64,000 bases of DNA from Prevotella sp. (lineage in GTDB: Bacteria; Bacteroidota; Bacteroidia; Bacteroidales; Bacteroidaceae), in contig JAFZSR010000016.1 in NCBI GenBank assembly GCA_017619275.1, positions 1 to 64,000 on the forward strand, read 5' to 3'. Below, piece by piece: positions 33,483 through 42,637 of the stretch (its first letter is position 1; each line of letters opens with the position of its first letter). The notes under the pieces were generated by a model, which worked only from the letters and a program-made list of their open reading frames with translations, was not told the origin of the DNA and did no database searches. The translations under genes and the position numbers were made by a program.

Positions 33483-35528
33483 TCACTTCTTTTCCTCTGG
33501 GTAGCTGATGCGGGTGTGGTAGATGGTCTTCAGCTTTTCTATGAGCACGGTCTTGGCATACTGGATGTCGCGGAAGGTGATGGGGCACTCGCGGAAGTAG
33601 CCTTCCTGCACCTGCGAGTCGATGATGCGGTCGACGAGCGAGCGAATCGACTGCTCGGTATAGTCGGGCAGCGAGCGCGAGGCGGCTTCCACGGCGTCGG
33701 CCATCATCAGGATGGCCTGCTCTTTGGTGAAGGGGTTGGGGCCGGGATAGGTGAAGAGCAGGTCGTCCACAGGCTCGTCGGGGTGCTCGTTCTTGTATTT
33801 GATGTAGAAGTACTTGGCTTTTCCCTGCCCATGATGGGTGGCGATGAGGTCGCGTATCTGTCGCGGCAGGTGGTGCTTGTCGGCCAGTCGCATGCCCTCA
33901 GTGACGTGGCTGATGATGGCCTGTGCGCTCTCTATATAAGAGAGGTGTTCGTGAGGCGAGATGCCGCCCGACTGGTTCTCGGTGTAGTAGATGGGATTTT
34001 GCATCTTGCCGATGTCGTGGTAGAGGGCGCCCGTGCGCACCAGCTGGGCGTTGGCGTCAATCTTGCGGGCCACCTCGGCGGCCAGGTTGCCCACTTGTAT
34101 GCAATGGTTGAAGGTGCCTGGTGCCTCCTCGCTCAGGCGGCGCAGCAAGTCTTTGTTGGTGTTCGACAGCTCCACCAGCGTGATGTCGCTCACGAAGCCA
34201 AACGTCTTCTCAATCAGATAGAGCAAGGGGTAGCCGCAGAAGACGATGAGGCCGCAGATGATGAGATAGGTGTAGTCGCTGATGTCGAAGGTGGTGACAT
34301 TGCCTCGGCGGATGAGGTAGAGGGCAAAGTGCGTGGCCATGGCGGTGATCACGAAGATGGCAGCCGTCCAGAACAGCTGCGAGCGGCTGCTTAGCTCGCG
34401 CAGCGAGAAGATGACGGCCATGCCGCCCACCGTCTCCACGGCGATGAACTCCAATGGCAGCTGCAACATGCTGGCTACGATAAGGAGTACGGTGATATGG
34501 GCCATGAAGGCTGTGCGCGAATCCATAAACACGCGCACAAAGATGGGCACGAGGGCAAAGGGGATGATGTAGACGTGGAGCATGGAGTGGCCCACGAGCA
34601 GCGAGGCCAGCAGGGTGAAGATGATGATGAGGGCATAGAGCATACCTGCCGACCGCAGGTTGCTGAAGTAGTCCTTGCGGTACATGCCCAGAAAGACGGT
34701 GAAGGCCAGGACGAGGATGAAGACGTAGAGTGCCTTGCCCCCCAGGGTGAGACCGCTCTCGGCACTGCTGTGGCGCAGTTCGTTTTCCTGCTTGTACGAC
34801 TGGAGCACCTGGTAGGTTTCTTCGTCTACGATGTCGCCACGGCTGATAATCTTCTGTCCGCGCTGCACCACCTTGCTGCTGGGGGCTACGCTGCGCAGCA
34901 ACTCTTCGCGCTCCGTCTGGCTGTGAATGCTGTCGTAAATGAGGTTGGGCACGATGAAGTCGTTCAGGTCGAGTGTGGGCAACGTCTCTTCATAGCGCCG
35001 CACCATGGCGTCCTGCGTCAGTTCCTCGTAGGCTTGCTTGGCCGTCAACACCTGGCTGGCGGCCAGCGGGGCGAAGGTCTCGCCAGTGACCACCCAGATG
35101 GTTTTCGTGGTGTCGCCGCCTATCGGCTCCAGGGTGTCGATGATGCCCCGGCGGTAGAGGGCTGTCAGCCGGTTGGTGATGATGATTTTCAGTTCGCTGC
35201 TCAGCAGGGGCAGTGTGGTGCCAAAGCGCTGGCGGAGGAGGCTCACCTGTCGGTGCGACACGTCGTCGTTGAACTGGTAGTAGGGCTTGAAATCCTTCAG
35301 CACCTCCTGACGCTCCTTCTCGAGCGTGGCCTCGCTCTTGTAGACGGGGAAATCGAAGGTAGCCGTCAGGTCGGGATAGCGCCAGGGGGCCTCCTGCTCC
35401 ACCTTGAAGTTGAAGCGGGCCTCGCGGGGCATGAACCACACCACGGCGGCCACGGTGACAAGGATGAAGGCGGCACGCACGGCCACGTCGCGCCACGTCA
35501 ATTGGGTCTTAAGATTGAAGTTTATCAT
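33483..35528 (-). CDS. 7TM-HD phosphodiesterase (PgpH-like)
   Basis: The 681-residue inner-membrane protein has one N-terminal TM, an extracytoplasmic 7TMR-HDED-like region (about 45-280), seven TM helices (about 290-470) and a cytosolic HD domain. HD motifs are FNHCIQVGNLAAEVARKI, TGALYHDIGKMQNP, EHLSYIESAQAIISHV and RDLIATHHGQGKAKYFYIKY. Homologues such as Listeria PgpH degrade c-di-AMP, so that is the likely role. The frame is open to 35732, but the ATG at 35528 (MINFNLKTQLTW) avoids the gltX promoter. TATTTTTG at 35551-35558 (minus strand) fits as its -7 box. Confidence 0.9.
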   Translation of the reverse strand: MINFNLKTQLTWRDVAVRAAFILVTVAAVVWFMPREARFNFKVEQEAPWRYPDLTATFDFPVYKSEATLEKERQEVLKDFKPYYQFNDDVSHRQVSLLRQRFGTTLPLLSSELKIIITNRLTALYRRGIIDTLEPIGGDTTKTIWVVTGETFAPLAASQVLTAKQAYEELTQDAMVRRYEETLPTLDLNDFIVPNLIYDSIHSQTEREELLRSVAPSSKVVQRGQKIISRGDIVDEETYQVLQSYKQENELRHSSAESGLTLGGKALYVFILVLAFTVFLGMYRKDYFSNLRSAGMLYALIIIFTLLASLLVGHSMLHVYIIPFALVPIFVRVFMDSRTAFMAHITVLLIVASMLQLPLEFIAVETVGGMAVIFSLRELSSRSQLFWTAAIFVITAMATHFALYLIRRGNVTTFDISDYTYLIICGLIVFCGYPLLYLIEKTFGFVSDITLVELSNTNKDLLRRLSEEAPGTFNHCIQVGNLAAEVARKIDANAQLVRTGALYHDIGKMQNPIYYTENQSGGISPHEHLSYIESAQAIISHVTEGMRLADKHHLPRQIRDLIATHHGQGKAKYFYIKYKNEHPDEPVDDLLFTYPGPNPFTKEQAILMMADAVEAASRSLPDYTEQSIRSLVDRIIDSQVQEGYFRECPITFRDIQYAKTVLIEKLKTIYHTRISYPEEKK

Positions 35529-35622
35529 GTTGTTTCCCTGTTTTATCGTGCAAAAATAAACAATTTTGCCGTCTTTCCCCCAAAAAAGTGGAAGAAAATG
35601 CACGCACTGTGTGATTTTTTTG

Positions 35623-35630
35623 TATCTTTG
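35623..35630 (+). promoter_or_regulatory. gltX -7 box
   Basis: TATCTTTG followed by CAAAA, 28 nt before the gltX ATG. A clear -33 TTG was not found. The region is shared with the divergent PgpH-like gene. Confidence 0.55.
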
Positions 35631-35658
35631 CAAAAAAATATAAAAATCTGAAAATAGA

Positions 35659-37200
35659 ATGGAAGAAAGAAGAGTGAGGGTGCGCTTTGCACCCAGTCCA
35701 ACAGGACCTCTGCATATCGGCGGCGTGCGCACCGCCTTGTATAATTATCTGTTTGCCCGCCAGCATGGCGGCGACCTGGTGTTCCGCATCGAGGACACCG
35801 ATTCCACACGCTTCGTGCCCGGTGCCGAGGCCTACATCATCGAGGCCTTCAAGTGGCTGGGCATCCAGTTCGACGAGGGCGTCAGCTTTGGTGGCGACTA
35901 CGGACCCTATCGTCAGAGTGAGCGCCGCGACATCTACCGCAAGTATGTACAGGAACTGCTCGAAGAGGGGCGCGCCTACATCGCTTTCGACACACCCGAG
36001 GAGCTGGAGCAGGTGCGTAGCCGCATTCCCAACTTCCAATACGACAGCCGCACACGTCTGCACATGCGCAACTCGTTTACGCTGAAGGCCTCCGAGGTGG
36101 AGCGCCTGCTCAGTCAGGGCCATCAATACGTCGTCCGCTTCCGCGTGGACTCTGGCCAAGACGTGGTGGTCGACGACATGATTCGTGGCGAGGTGCACGT
36201 GAAGAGCGACATCCTCGACGACAAGGTGCTCTATAAGAGTGCCGACCAGCTGCCCACGTATCATCTGGCCAACATCGTCGACGACCATCTGATGAAGATT
36301 ACCCACGTCATCCGTGGCGAGGAGTGGCTGCCCAGTGCCCCGCTGCATGTGCTGCTCTACCAAGCCTTCGGATGGGAAGACTCCATGCCCCGCTTTGCCC
36401 ATCTGCCGCTGCTGCTGAAGCCCGACGGCAAGGGAAAGCTGAGCAAGCGCGACGGCGACCGTCTAGGATTCCCCGTGTTCCCCCTCGACTGGCACGGAAC
36501 CGACCGTCACACGGGCGAAGAGGTGTTCTGCAGCGGCTATCGCGAGCAGGGCTATTTCCCCGAGGCTGTCATCAACTTCCTCGCCCTGCTGGGCTGGAAC
36601 CCAGGCGGCGAGCAGGAGATGTTCACACTCGACGAGCTGGTGCCGCTCTTCGACATCACGAAGTGCTCGAAGGCTGGCGCCAAGTTCGCTTACGAGAAGG
36701 GTATCTGGTTCAACCACGAGTATATTCTGAAGAAGAGTCCCGAAGAGATTGCTGCTCTGTGGGAGCCTGAATGTCGTAGCCACGGCGTGAAGGATAGCTT
36801 GGAGCGCATCACGCAGGTGGTGGCCATGATGAAGGACCGCGTCAACTTTGTCAAAGAGCTGTGGCCCTTGTGCTCTTTCTTCTTCGAGGCACCCACGGCC
36901 TACGACGAGAAGACCGTTAAGAAGCGCTGGAAGGAAGATTCTGCTCAGCAGCTCACGGAGCTGTGCACTGTCCTTGAGGGCATCGACGATTTCTCCTTGG
37001 AGCATCAAGAGCAGATTGTCCACGCCTGGATTGAGCAAAAAGAATACAAGCTGGGCAACATCATGAACGCCTGGCGCCTGGCACTCGTCGGCGAGGGCAA
37101 AGGTCCCGGCATGTTCGACATCTCGGCCTTCCTGGGCAAAGAGGAAACCCTGCAGCGCACACGGCGCGCATGTGCTGCCTTGGGGAGTAAAGGGGAGTAA
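35659..37200 (+). CDS. gltX: glutamyl-tRNA synthetase
   Basis: Class I synthetase charging tRNA-Glu. The 513-residue protein has the HIGH motif as [33 protein letters not shown], and the KMSKS equivalent [18 protein letters not shown] near residue 260. The C-terminal helical domain binds the anticodon. The last residues (GSKGE) and the stop codon are encoded by the first units of a GGGGAGTAAAG tandem repeat that continues past the gene, so the repeat has replaced the original 3' end. Confidence 0.96.
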   Translation: MEERRVRVRFAPSPTGPLHIGGVRTALYNYLFARQHGGDLVFRIEDTDSTRFVPGAEAYIIEAFKWLGIQFDEGVSFGGDYGPYRQSERRDIYRKYVQELLEEGRAYIAFDTPEELEQVRSRIPNFQYDSRTRLHMRNSFTLKASEVERLLSQGHQYVVRFRVDSGQDVVVDDMIRGEVHVKSDILDDKVLYKSADQLPTYHLANIVDDHLMKITHVIRGEEWLPSAPLHVLLYQAFGWEDSMPRFAHLPLLLKPDGKGKLSKRDGDRLGFPVFPLDWHGTDRHTGEEVFCSGYREQGYFPEAVINFLALLGWNPGGEQEMFTLDELVPLFDITKCSKAGAKFAYEKGIWFNHEYILKKSPEEIAALWEPECRSHGVKDSLERITQVVAMMKDRVNFVKELWPLCSFFFEAPTAYDEKTVKKRWKEDSAQQLTELCTVLEGIDDFSLEHQEQIVHAWIEQKEYKLGNIMNAWRLALVGEGKGPGMFDISAFLGKEETLQRTRRACAALGSKGE

Positions 37201-37248
37201 AGGGGAGTGAAAGGGGAGTGAAAGAGGAGTGAAAGAGGAGTGAAAGGG
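37182..37248 (+). repeat. GGGGAGTGAAAG tandem array, left arm
   Basis: Six units of an 11-12-mer (GGGGAGTAAAG, GGGGAGTGAAAG, GAGGAGTGAAA), starting inside the gltX 3' end. It is the inverted partner of the array at 37737-37794. Both end in GTGAAAGGGAC facing the gene between them. Confidence 0.95.
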
Positions 37249-37280
37249 ACGATAGTTCTCTCGAACGGCGCATAAGGAAT

Positions 37281-37664
37281 ATGAAGCAAGCATTATACGG
37301 CTTTGAGAATGTTATTGCTTGGCAGAAGGCCCATGCATTCGTATTGAGTGTTTATAGGCTTACGCGCCACTTTCCTGATGAAGAGCGTTTCGGACTCACT
37401 TCTCAGTTCAGAAGAGCAGCAGTGTCAATAGAAGCCAACATCGCAGAAGGCTACAAAAAGTTGAGCAAGGCGGATAAGCTGCGATTCTTGAATATTTCGC
37501 AGGGTAGTTTAGAGGAATGCAGGAACTACGTCCTCCTTTCAAGAGATCTTGAATTCATTGATTTGGAGAATATCACGTTGTTATATCAGCAATTGGAACA
37601 AACAAGTTGGTTTTTGAACAAATACTGTCAAGGAATCATTAATAATAATGGAGTTAAGGATTGA
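37281..37664 (+). CDS. four-helix-bundle protein (23S rRNA intervening-sequence type)
   Basis: The 127-residue protein reads FENVIAWQKAHAFVLSVYRL, FGLTSQFRRAAVSIEANIAE and GSLEECRNYVLLSRDLEFID, the TIGR02436 four-helix pattern. Related proteins are encoded in insertions within 23S rRNA genes, and distant relatives act as Avd in diversity-generating retroelements. Here it stands between gltX and waaA, enclosed by inverted tandem arrays. Codon use is more AT-rich than both neighbours, suggesting that gene and arrays arrived together. No other mobile gene is present. Confidence 0.85.
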   Translation: MKQALYGFENVIAWQKAHAFVLSVYRLTRHFPDEERFGLTSQFRRAAVSIEANIAEGYKKLSKADKLRFLNISQGSLEECRNYVLLSRDLEFIDLENITLLYQQLEQTSWFLNKYCQGIINNNGVKD

Positions 37665-37736
37665 AACTATGAGGAGATTCGGAATGAATACCGATGCTGT
37701 GCCTCCTATGGCATTAAGGAAGATAAAAGGCTATTG

Positions 37737-37794
37737 TCCCTTTCACTCCCTCTTTCACTCCCCTTTCACTCCCCTTTCACTCCCCTTTTACTCC
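37737..37794 (-). repeat. GGGGAGTGAAAG tandem array, right arm
   Basis: About five units of CTTTCACTCCCC on the plus strand, the reverse complement of the left array at 37182-37248. It ends 11 nt before the waaA start codon. Confidence 0.95.
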
Positions 37795-37805
37795 ACAAAG
37801 ATAAT

Positions 37806-39035
37806 ATGTACAACCTAATCATCTACGCATACCTGCTTGGCGTGGCCATCTACAGCCGCTTCAACGAGAAGGTGAGGAAGATGTGGCGCGGCGAGCGCGA
37901 CGCCTTCCAGGTGCTCCGCGAGAAGGTGGAGCCGGAGGCACGCTACGTGTGGTTCCATGCTGCCTCGCTGGGAGAGTTCGAGCAGGGGCGCCCATTGATG
38001 GAACAGCTGCGCCGACAGCACCCCGAGCTGAAGATCCTGCTCACCTTCTTCTCGCCGTCGGGCTACGAGGTGCGCAAGAACTACGAGGGGGCCGACATCA
38101 TCTGCTATCTGCCGCTCGACACCATCCGCAACGCCCGTCGTTTCCTGCGGCTCATCCGTCCCGAGATGGCCTTCTTCATCAAGTATGAGTTCTGGTATAA
38201 CTATCTGCATATCCTGAAGCATCGCGGCGTGCCCACCTTCAGCGTGAGCAGCATCTTCCGCGAAGGACAGGTGTTCTTCCGCTGGTATGGCCGCCAGTAT
38301 GGCCATGTGCTGAAGTGCTTCACTCATTTCTTTGTGCAAAACGAAAAAAGCCGCGAGCTGCTCCACGGCATCGGCATCGACTGCGTCAGCGTGGTGGGCG
38401 ACACCCGCTTCGACCGCGTGATGCAGATTAAGGAGGTGGCCAAGCAATTGCCGGTGGTAGATCAGTTCGTGGCGAAGGATGGCCCAAAAGTCTTTGTCGC
38501 TGGCAGCAGCTGGCCGCCCGACGAGGAAATCTTTATCCGCTATTTCCACAAACATCCCGAGTGGAAGCTCATCATCGCCCCGCATGTCATCGATGAAGAC
38601 CACCTGCAGCAAATAGAGCAACAGTTAGCGGGGTGGAATGTCGTGCGCTATTCCAAATCATCCCATTCGACCGATTCCCCCCATTCCGCCCTTATCATCG
38701 ACTGCTTCGGTCTGCTCAGCAGCATCTACCACTATGCCACGGTATGCTACGTGGGTGGCGGCTTCGGTGTGGGCATCCACAACACGCTGGAGGCTGCCGT
38801 GTGGGGGCATCCCGTCATCTTCGGCCCCGAGAACCAGAAGTTCCAGGAGGCACAAGGACTGAAAGCCTGTGGAGGCGGATTAGAGATACAAGGCTATGAC
38901 AACTTTGAGCGGCTGATGGACAGCTTCGAGGCCAACCCCGCCAAGCTGGAAGTGGCGGGCAAACAGGCTGGCGACTACGTGTTGAGCCTGACGGGTGCCA
39001 CAAGGAAGATTCTCGATGCCGTCGACTTCAAATGA
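37806..39035 (+). CDS. waaA: Kdo transferase
   Basis: Adds 3-deoxy-D-manno-octulosonic acid to lipid A precursor at the inner membrane. The 409-residue GT30 enzyme starts with a membrane anchor (MYNLIIYAYLLGVAIYS). It has WFHAASLGEFEQGRPLMEQL, where the Glu is catalytic in WaaA, then FIKYEFWYNYLHIL and VAGSSWPPDEE. The C-terminal donor site is CYVGGGFGVGIHNTLEAAVW with GHPVIFGPEN. The start at 37806 is chosen; upstream codons in the frame would be repeat sequence. Confidence 0.94.
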   Translation: MYNLIIYAYLLGVAIYSRFNEKVRKMWRGERDAFQVLREKVEPEARYVWFHAASLGEFEQGRPLMEQLRRQHPELKILLTFFSPSGYEVRKNYEGADIICYLPLDTIRNARRFLRLIRPEMAFFIKYEFWYNYLHILKHRGVPTFSVSSIFREGQVFFRWYGRQYGHVLKCFTHFFVQNEKSRELLHGIGIDCVSVVGDTRFDRVMQIKEVAKQLPVVDQFVAKDGPKVFVAGSSWPPDEEIFIRYFHKHPEWKLIIAPHVIDEDHLQQIEQQLAGWNVVRYSKSSHSTDSPHSALIIDCFGLLSSIYHYATVCYVGGGFGVGIHNTLEAAVWGHPVIFGPENQKFQEAQGLKACGGGLEIQGYDNFERLMDSFEANPAKLEVAGKQAGDYVLSLTGATRKILDAVDFK

Positions 39036-39083
39036 TGTTCGCCGGGCAATAATGTAAACAACTATTGCGTTATAAGAAAAAGA

Positions 39084-39485
39084 ATGAAATTGACAAGCCG
39101 ACAAATCATAACCCTCTTGGGATGCATGGCGTTGCTGGCCGTGCTCATCGCCCTGCCGCTGGTGGGACTGATGAGCTATCGCTTTGGCCTTTCCGACGTG
39201 CTGCACAAGATGCCTCGGCTGGTGAACAGCGACCTCACCCGCATCTTTGGCTATGTGCTGTTGGGGGGCATGGCCGTTGGGCCAGTGCTGTTGGGACTGC
39301 GTGGAGGCATCGTCGACCGCGCCACGCTCTTCGAGCGTATGTTGCCAGCTCTGTGCGCCTTGCTGCTGGTGCTGGCGTTGCTCATGAGCAGCAAGCCCGT
39401 GGCACCCGCCGTGGGCCTGTGGATTTACTTGGTCGTGGCGCTGCTGATGCCGGTGACGGTTCAGCTGACGTCAAATAAAAGATGA
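39084..39485 (+). CDS. four-TM membrane protein
   Basis: The 133-residue protein has four hydrophobic segments: about 10-28, 51-69, 82-101 and 108-126. No family is recognised. It begins 48 nt after waaA and is followed after 47 nt by another small membrane protein of similar size and topology; the two may be paired. Confidence 0.65.
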   Translation: MKLTSRQIITLLGCMALLAVLIALPLVGLMSYRFGLSDVLHKMPRLVNSDLTRIFGYVLLGGMAVGPVLLGLRGGIVDRATLFERMLPALCALLLVLALLMSSKPVAPAVGLWIYLVVALLMPVTVQLTSNKR

Positions 39486-39532
39486 AAACCTTTTTTAATT
39501 CACTTAATTATTAACACCTAAAATTATTTATT

Positions 39533-39970
39533 ATGGCAAACTTAACAAAAGAACAAGTGAAAATGTTCACATGGATTGGTAGCGCAGTGCTGATCTTCAT
39601 CTGGCTTTTCATCCCCTCGATGAAAATGTCGTTCATGGGATTTGGTGATAGCTTCAACATGGTTAATGGACTGAGCGGACTCGGATTCCTCTACACCATT
39701 ACCATCTTGCTGCTCTTCTTGTGCCCGCTTTATCTGCTGCTCTATAGCTTTAAGGATAAGATGGCAGCCCTGAAGCCCATCTTCGTGCTCGACCGCAAGG
39801 TAGCAGGCATCGTCCTTGCAGCTGTGGCAGTGGTTTTCATCCTTCTTCTCTTCATCGTGAAGCCCGATGGTGGCATTGGCGGTATTCCCCTCAGCCCCGC
39901 CTTTGGTGCTTGGCTCTACCTCATCATTGCCGCTGGCATTTGCTACCTCGGCATCGACGACAAGAAGTAA
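39533..39970 (+). CDS. four-TM membrane protein
   Basis: The 145-residue protein begins MANLTKEQVKMFTWIGSAVL and has four TM segments (about 11-28, 49-70, 87-107 and 121-138) with a short charged end (GIDDKK). It is preceded by a long AT-rich leader, and a good terminator follows. The function is unknown. Confidence 0.7.
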   Translation: MANLTKEQVKMFTWIGSAVLIFIWLFIPSMKMSFMGFGDSFNMVNGLSGLGFLYTITILLLFLCPLYLLLYSFKDKMAALKPIFVLDRKVAGIVLAAVAVVFILLLFIVKPDGGIGGIPLSPAFGAWLYLIIAAGICYLGIDDKK

Positions 39971-39994
39971 CAGATTTACCATTTTGATGTGATG

Positions 39995-40036
39995 GGCGTT
40001 GACTCTCTTTAGCGGAAGGTCAACGCCTTTCTTGTT
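39995..40036 (+). terminator. terminator after the small membrane proteins
   Basis: GGCGTTGAC (39995-40003) pairs with GTCAACGCC (40019-40027), followed by TTTCTTGTTTT. Confidence 0.85.
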
Positions 40037-40104
40037 TTGACGCGCTTTTTCGTATATCCGTCACACGATTTGGATGCGCCGTCCCCAAATAGGGGCACCG
40101 CCCG

Positions 40105-40236
40105 AGAAAAAAGCGTTACCAAATTTCAAAAAGTCGTTAGTTTTTTGAAAAAAGTCGTTACCAAAATTTTTCTTCGCGAAACATTTTGATGAAAACGCGA
40201 ATGTACGTGAATGAAACGTGAATATTTTCTATATTC
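40105..40236 (+). repeat. AT-rich intergenic repeat A, copy 3
   Basis: Three GTCGTTA(CC)-type units with A/T spacers, CCAAAATTTT, then CGCGAAACATTTTGAT and a tail of CGTGAAT units, in the same order as 198-310. The 24-nt palindrome of copies 1 and 2 is missing. Like copy 1 it ends right at the 3' end of a minus-strand gene (40238). Confidence 0.85.
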
Positions 40237-40237
40237 A

Positions 40238-42634
40238 TTACCTCACTTCCACATAGCAGCCGGCCTCCTTGTGGGTGCGGCTGGAAGTGACCAGGACATA
40301 GCTTTCGCCCCGCGAGATGGGTGTCACCACCAGTTCGGGAGAAACGGAGATGATGTCGATGCCGCCGGGAGCCTTCGAGAAACTGTATTCTAGCGTCTCA
40401 TCGTAATTGTTGGGTTCCACAACCAAATGCAGCTGCAGCTGCTGTCCCATCTGCACATAAACCCTTCCACTTCCTTTGAAGTACATGTTGCTCACGTCAA
40501 CGCGTTGGGGCGTCGGCTTGTCGTCGGCATTGGTAGTGCGTGTGCTTTTTTCCTTCTTGGGCTTGGTTGCTACTGGCTGCCGCTGGCTGTTGTCGCGCTG
40601 CTGTGGCAGCATGTCGCGCAGCTGTTGCTGAAGCGACTGTATGCTGTCGGCCGAAAGCTCGGTCGAGGGTCGGCACGGCCAATAGTAGTAGCGGCGGTGC
40701 CACTGGGCATTGTCGATGGGCAACGTGAGCAGGAACCAGAGGAAGGCCGTGATGAGGGCGACGAGGAAGAACTGGAACATCTTCCAGGCAAAGTCGCCGA
40801 GGAAGGCCGGCGCACTGGCAATGTCGGAGCGCGTGAAGGGCAGCATGGGTCGCAGGAAGCGCGCAGCCATACTGTCGGGAGCGAATGCCCCGTTCAGCAT
40901 TTCGTAGTAGCGCAGGGCGGCATTGGCTACCGCCAGCACGGCGATGACGATGGCGGCGGGCAGCATCACACGGCCGGTGAGACGCAGGGCTGCATAGAAA
41001 GCGCAAGTGTCGGGCAGCTCGAGCAGACGGCTGATGAGCAGACTGAGGAAGATGGGCACGGCGGCCCACAACAGGGCGGCGATGCCTACATGGAAGGTGT
41101 TGAAGCGCGTGAGGCCTTTCACGAAGTACTCGCCATCCTTCTCGGTTATCTTCTGCGGGACATGGCGGCTGAAACCATTGATAGCAGCTCTGTAGGTGAG
41201 TCCGCCAGTAATGGCGCCCACCACGGCGGCTCCGCATATCGTCCACCACACGTTGTGGCTCTCCCATGGCCACAGCAGGGCCATGGTGGCGGCCATCACC
41301 AAGGCCACGCCCACGATGGCGATGCCCTCCAACTGCTTCGCCTCTTTCTCCTTTTGGTTGATAAGCTTTTGCAGGTTGAGCGTTGGGGATGGGCTTTTAC
41401 GCTCGCTTTTGGGGGGAGTGGGAGAGGGTGGCGCAACCGTAGGCTTCTCTTGCTGAGCGGGCATGGCCACATTGGCAAAGTTGAGGTTCAGCACGTTGGC
41501 ATCGTCGAGGAAACTGCCGGCGCTCACTGTCGCTTCGGTCGTGAGCTTGCGGCCGTCGGGGGCGGTGGCCTTCAGCGTATAGGTGCCGGGACGGCTCAGC
41601 CGGAGCGAGCGTATGAATCCATCGGCATTCTTGGTAGTGATGCTGTGCCTGGTGCCTTCGGCCATGACAGTGATGCTGGGCAGGTCGCTTTTGAAGAAGA
41701 CGCCAAAGCGAGCCCGGTCATCGGCTTGCTCGATGGCTTGCAGCAGGGCGGCGGCTTCCATGGCCGACACCACGTACTTGACGAGCAGCAGCACTTTCCA
41801 TGCTGGCGACAACTGGTCGTCGGAGGCAAAATTGTGAACGATGTAATTGCGGTCGTGAATCGACCAGAGGATGACGCGTCTGGCATCGAGCACTGCGTTC
41901 AGGTCGCGGCCACCGTCGGCCAGCATACGCGCGGTGTTCACCAGACTGTCGAGGCTGTAGCCGCTCTCTTTGCCCTGATACTTCATGCTTGCCTCCTTGG
42001 GGCTGCAACCCGTCAGTGCGGCATAGAGGCTTGCTGCCAACATTCGCAGGGTGTCCTCGATGCTGCGGCTGCTCATCACTTTCTTGGCACTGCTGGCAAT
42101 GTTCGAGCCGTATGGCGTTTCTGCGTTGGCATGCTCCACTACCTTGGCTGCATATTCGATTTCTTTCAGCTTCTCTTTCCGCAGTTCATCGTTGATGATG
42201 ACGTTTTCAATCTCCCATCGCAAAAAGCTGTTGTTGCGGAAGAAATTGGCAAAGTAGAAGCTGTCGCCCAGCAAGTAGTCGTGCGTCTTATTGTAGAAAT
42301 CGTCGAAGAGGCTGACACCGGTCTCTCCCCATTGCTTCATCCTGGCCGTGAGCAAACAGGCCAGTTGCAGACGATGCTCCTTGTTGGCACCGCCGCAGAG
42401 GCTGCGAGCCAGAGTATCGGTCTTTAGGGAAATCTCTGAAACCTTATAGTTGTTCGTCCTGTTGTCGTCCTTCTGACCATAGACATCTACAATCTTATCC
42501 TGGCCTTGCATGGCATCGTAGAGGTCGGCCATGGCAGCGGCCATGCGCTCCTGCTCTGGCGAAAGGTTTTCGAGCAGTTTCAGATTGCTGTCCGAGAGGT
42601 TCAGCGGGTTGTTCACTGCGTTGAAGTTAAGCAT
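40238..42634 (-). CDS. large unknown membrane protein with C-terminal Ig-like segment
   Basis: The 798-residue protein matches no family I know. Residues 1-300 are helical and charged, without a signal peptide. About 305-365 looks like a beta-domain (SRPGTYTLKATAPDGRKLTT). A proline/serine linker (PPSPTPPKSERKSPSPTLNL) leads to four to five TM helices between about 435 and 640, interrupted by soluble loops. A charged low-complexity stretch follows, then a beta-rich C-terminus (YVQMGQQLQLHLVVEPNNYD, VVTPISRGESYVLVTSS) like bacterial Ig modules. traX lies 3 nt upstream in the same direction, so it is probably cotranscribed with prfB and traX. Confidence 0.7.
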   Translation of the reverse strand: MLNFNAVNNPLNLSDSNLKLLENLSPEQERMAAAMADLYDAMQGQDKIVDVYGQKDDNRTNNYKVSEISLKTDTLARSLCGGANKEHRLQLACLLTARMKQWGETGVSLFDDFYNKTHDYLLGDSFYFANFFRNNSFLRWEIENVIINDELRKEKLKEIEYAAKVVEHANAETPYGSNIASSAKKVMSSRSIEDTLRMLAASLYAALTGCSPKEASMKYQGKESGYSLDSLVNTARMLADGGRDLNAVLDARRVILWSIHDRNYIVHNFASDDQLSPAWKVLLLVKYVVSAMEAAALLQAIEQADDRARFGVFFKSDLPSITVMAEGTRHSITTKNADGFIRSLRLSRPGTYTLKATAPDGRKLTTEATVSAGSFLDDANVLNLNFANVAMPAQQEKPTVAPPSPTPPKSERKSPSPTLNLQKLINQKEKEAKQLEGIAIVGVALVMAATMALLWPWESHNVWWTICGAAVVGAITGGLTYRAAINGFSRHVPQKITEKDGEYFVKGLTRFNTFHVGIAALLWAAVPIFLSLLISRLLELPDTCAFYAALRLTGRVMLPAAIVIAVLAVANAALRYYEMLNGAFAPDSMAARFLRPMLPFTRSDIASAPAFLGDFAWKMFQFFLVALITAFLWFLLTLPIDNAQWHRRYYYWPCRPSTELSADSIQSLQQQLRDMLPQQRDNSQRQPVATKPKKEKSTRTTNADDKPTPQRVDVSNMYFKGSGRVYVQMGQQLQLHLVVEPNNYDETLEYSFSKAPGGIDIISVSPELVVTPISRGESYVLVTSSRTHKEAGCYVEVR

Positions 42635-42637
42635 GGG

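Larger units (their letters stand above)
39971..40237. other. intergenic region between convergent genes
   Basis: Contains the terminator at 39995-40036 and repeat A copy 3 at 40105-40236. No gene is visible. Confidence 0.7.
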
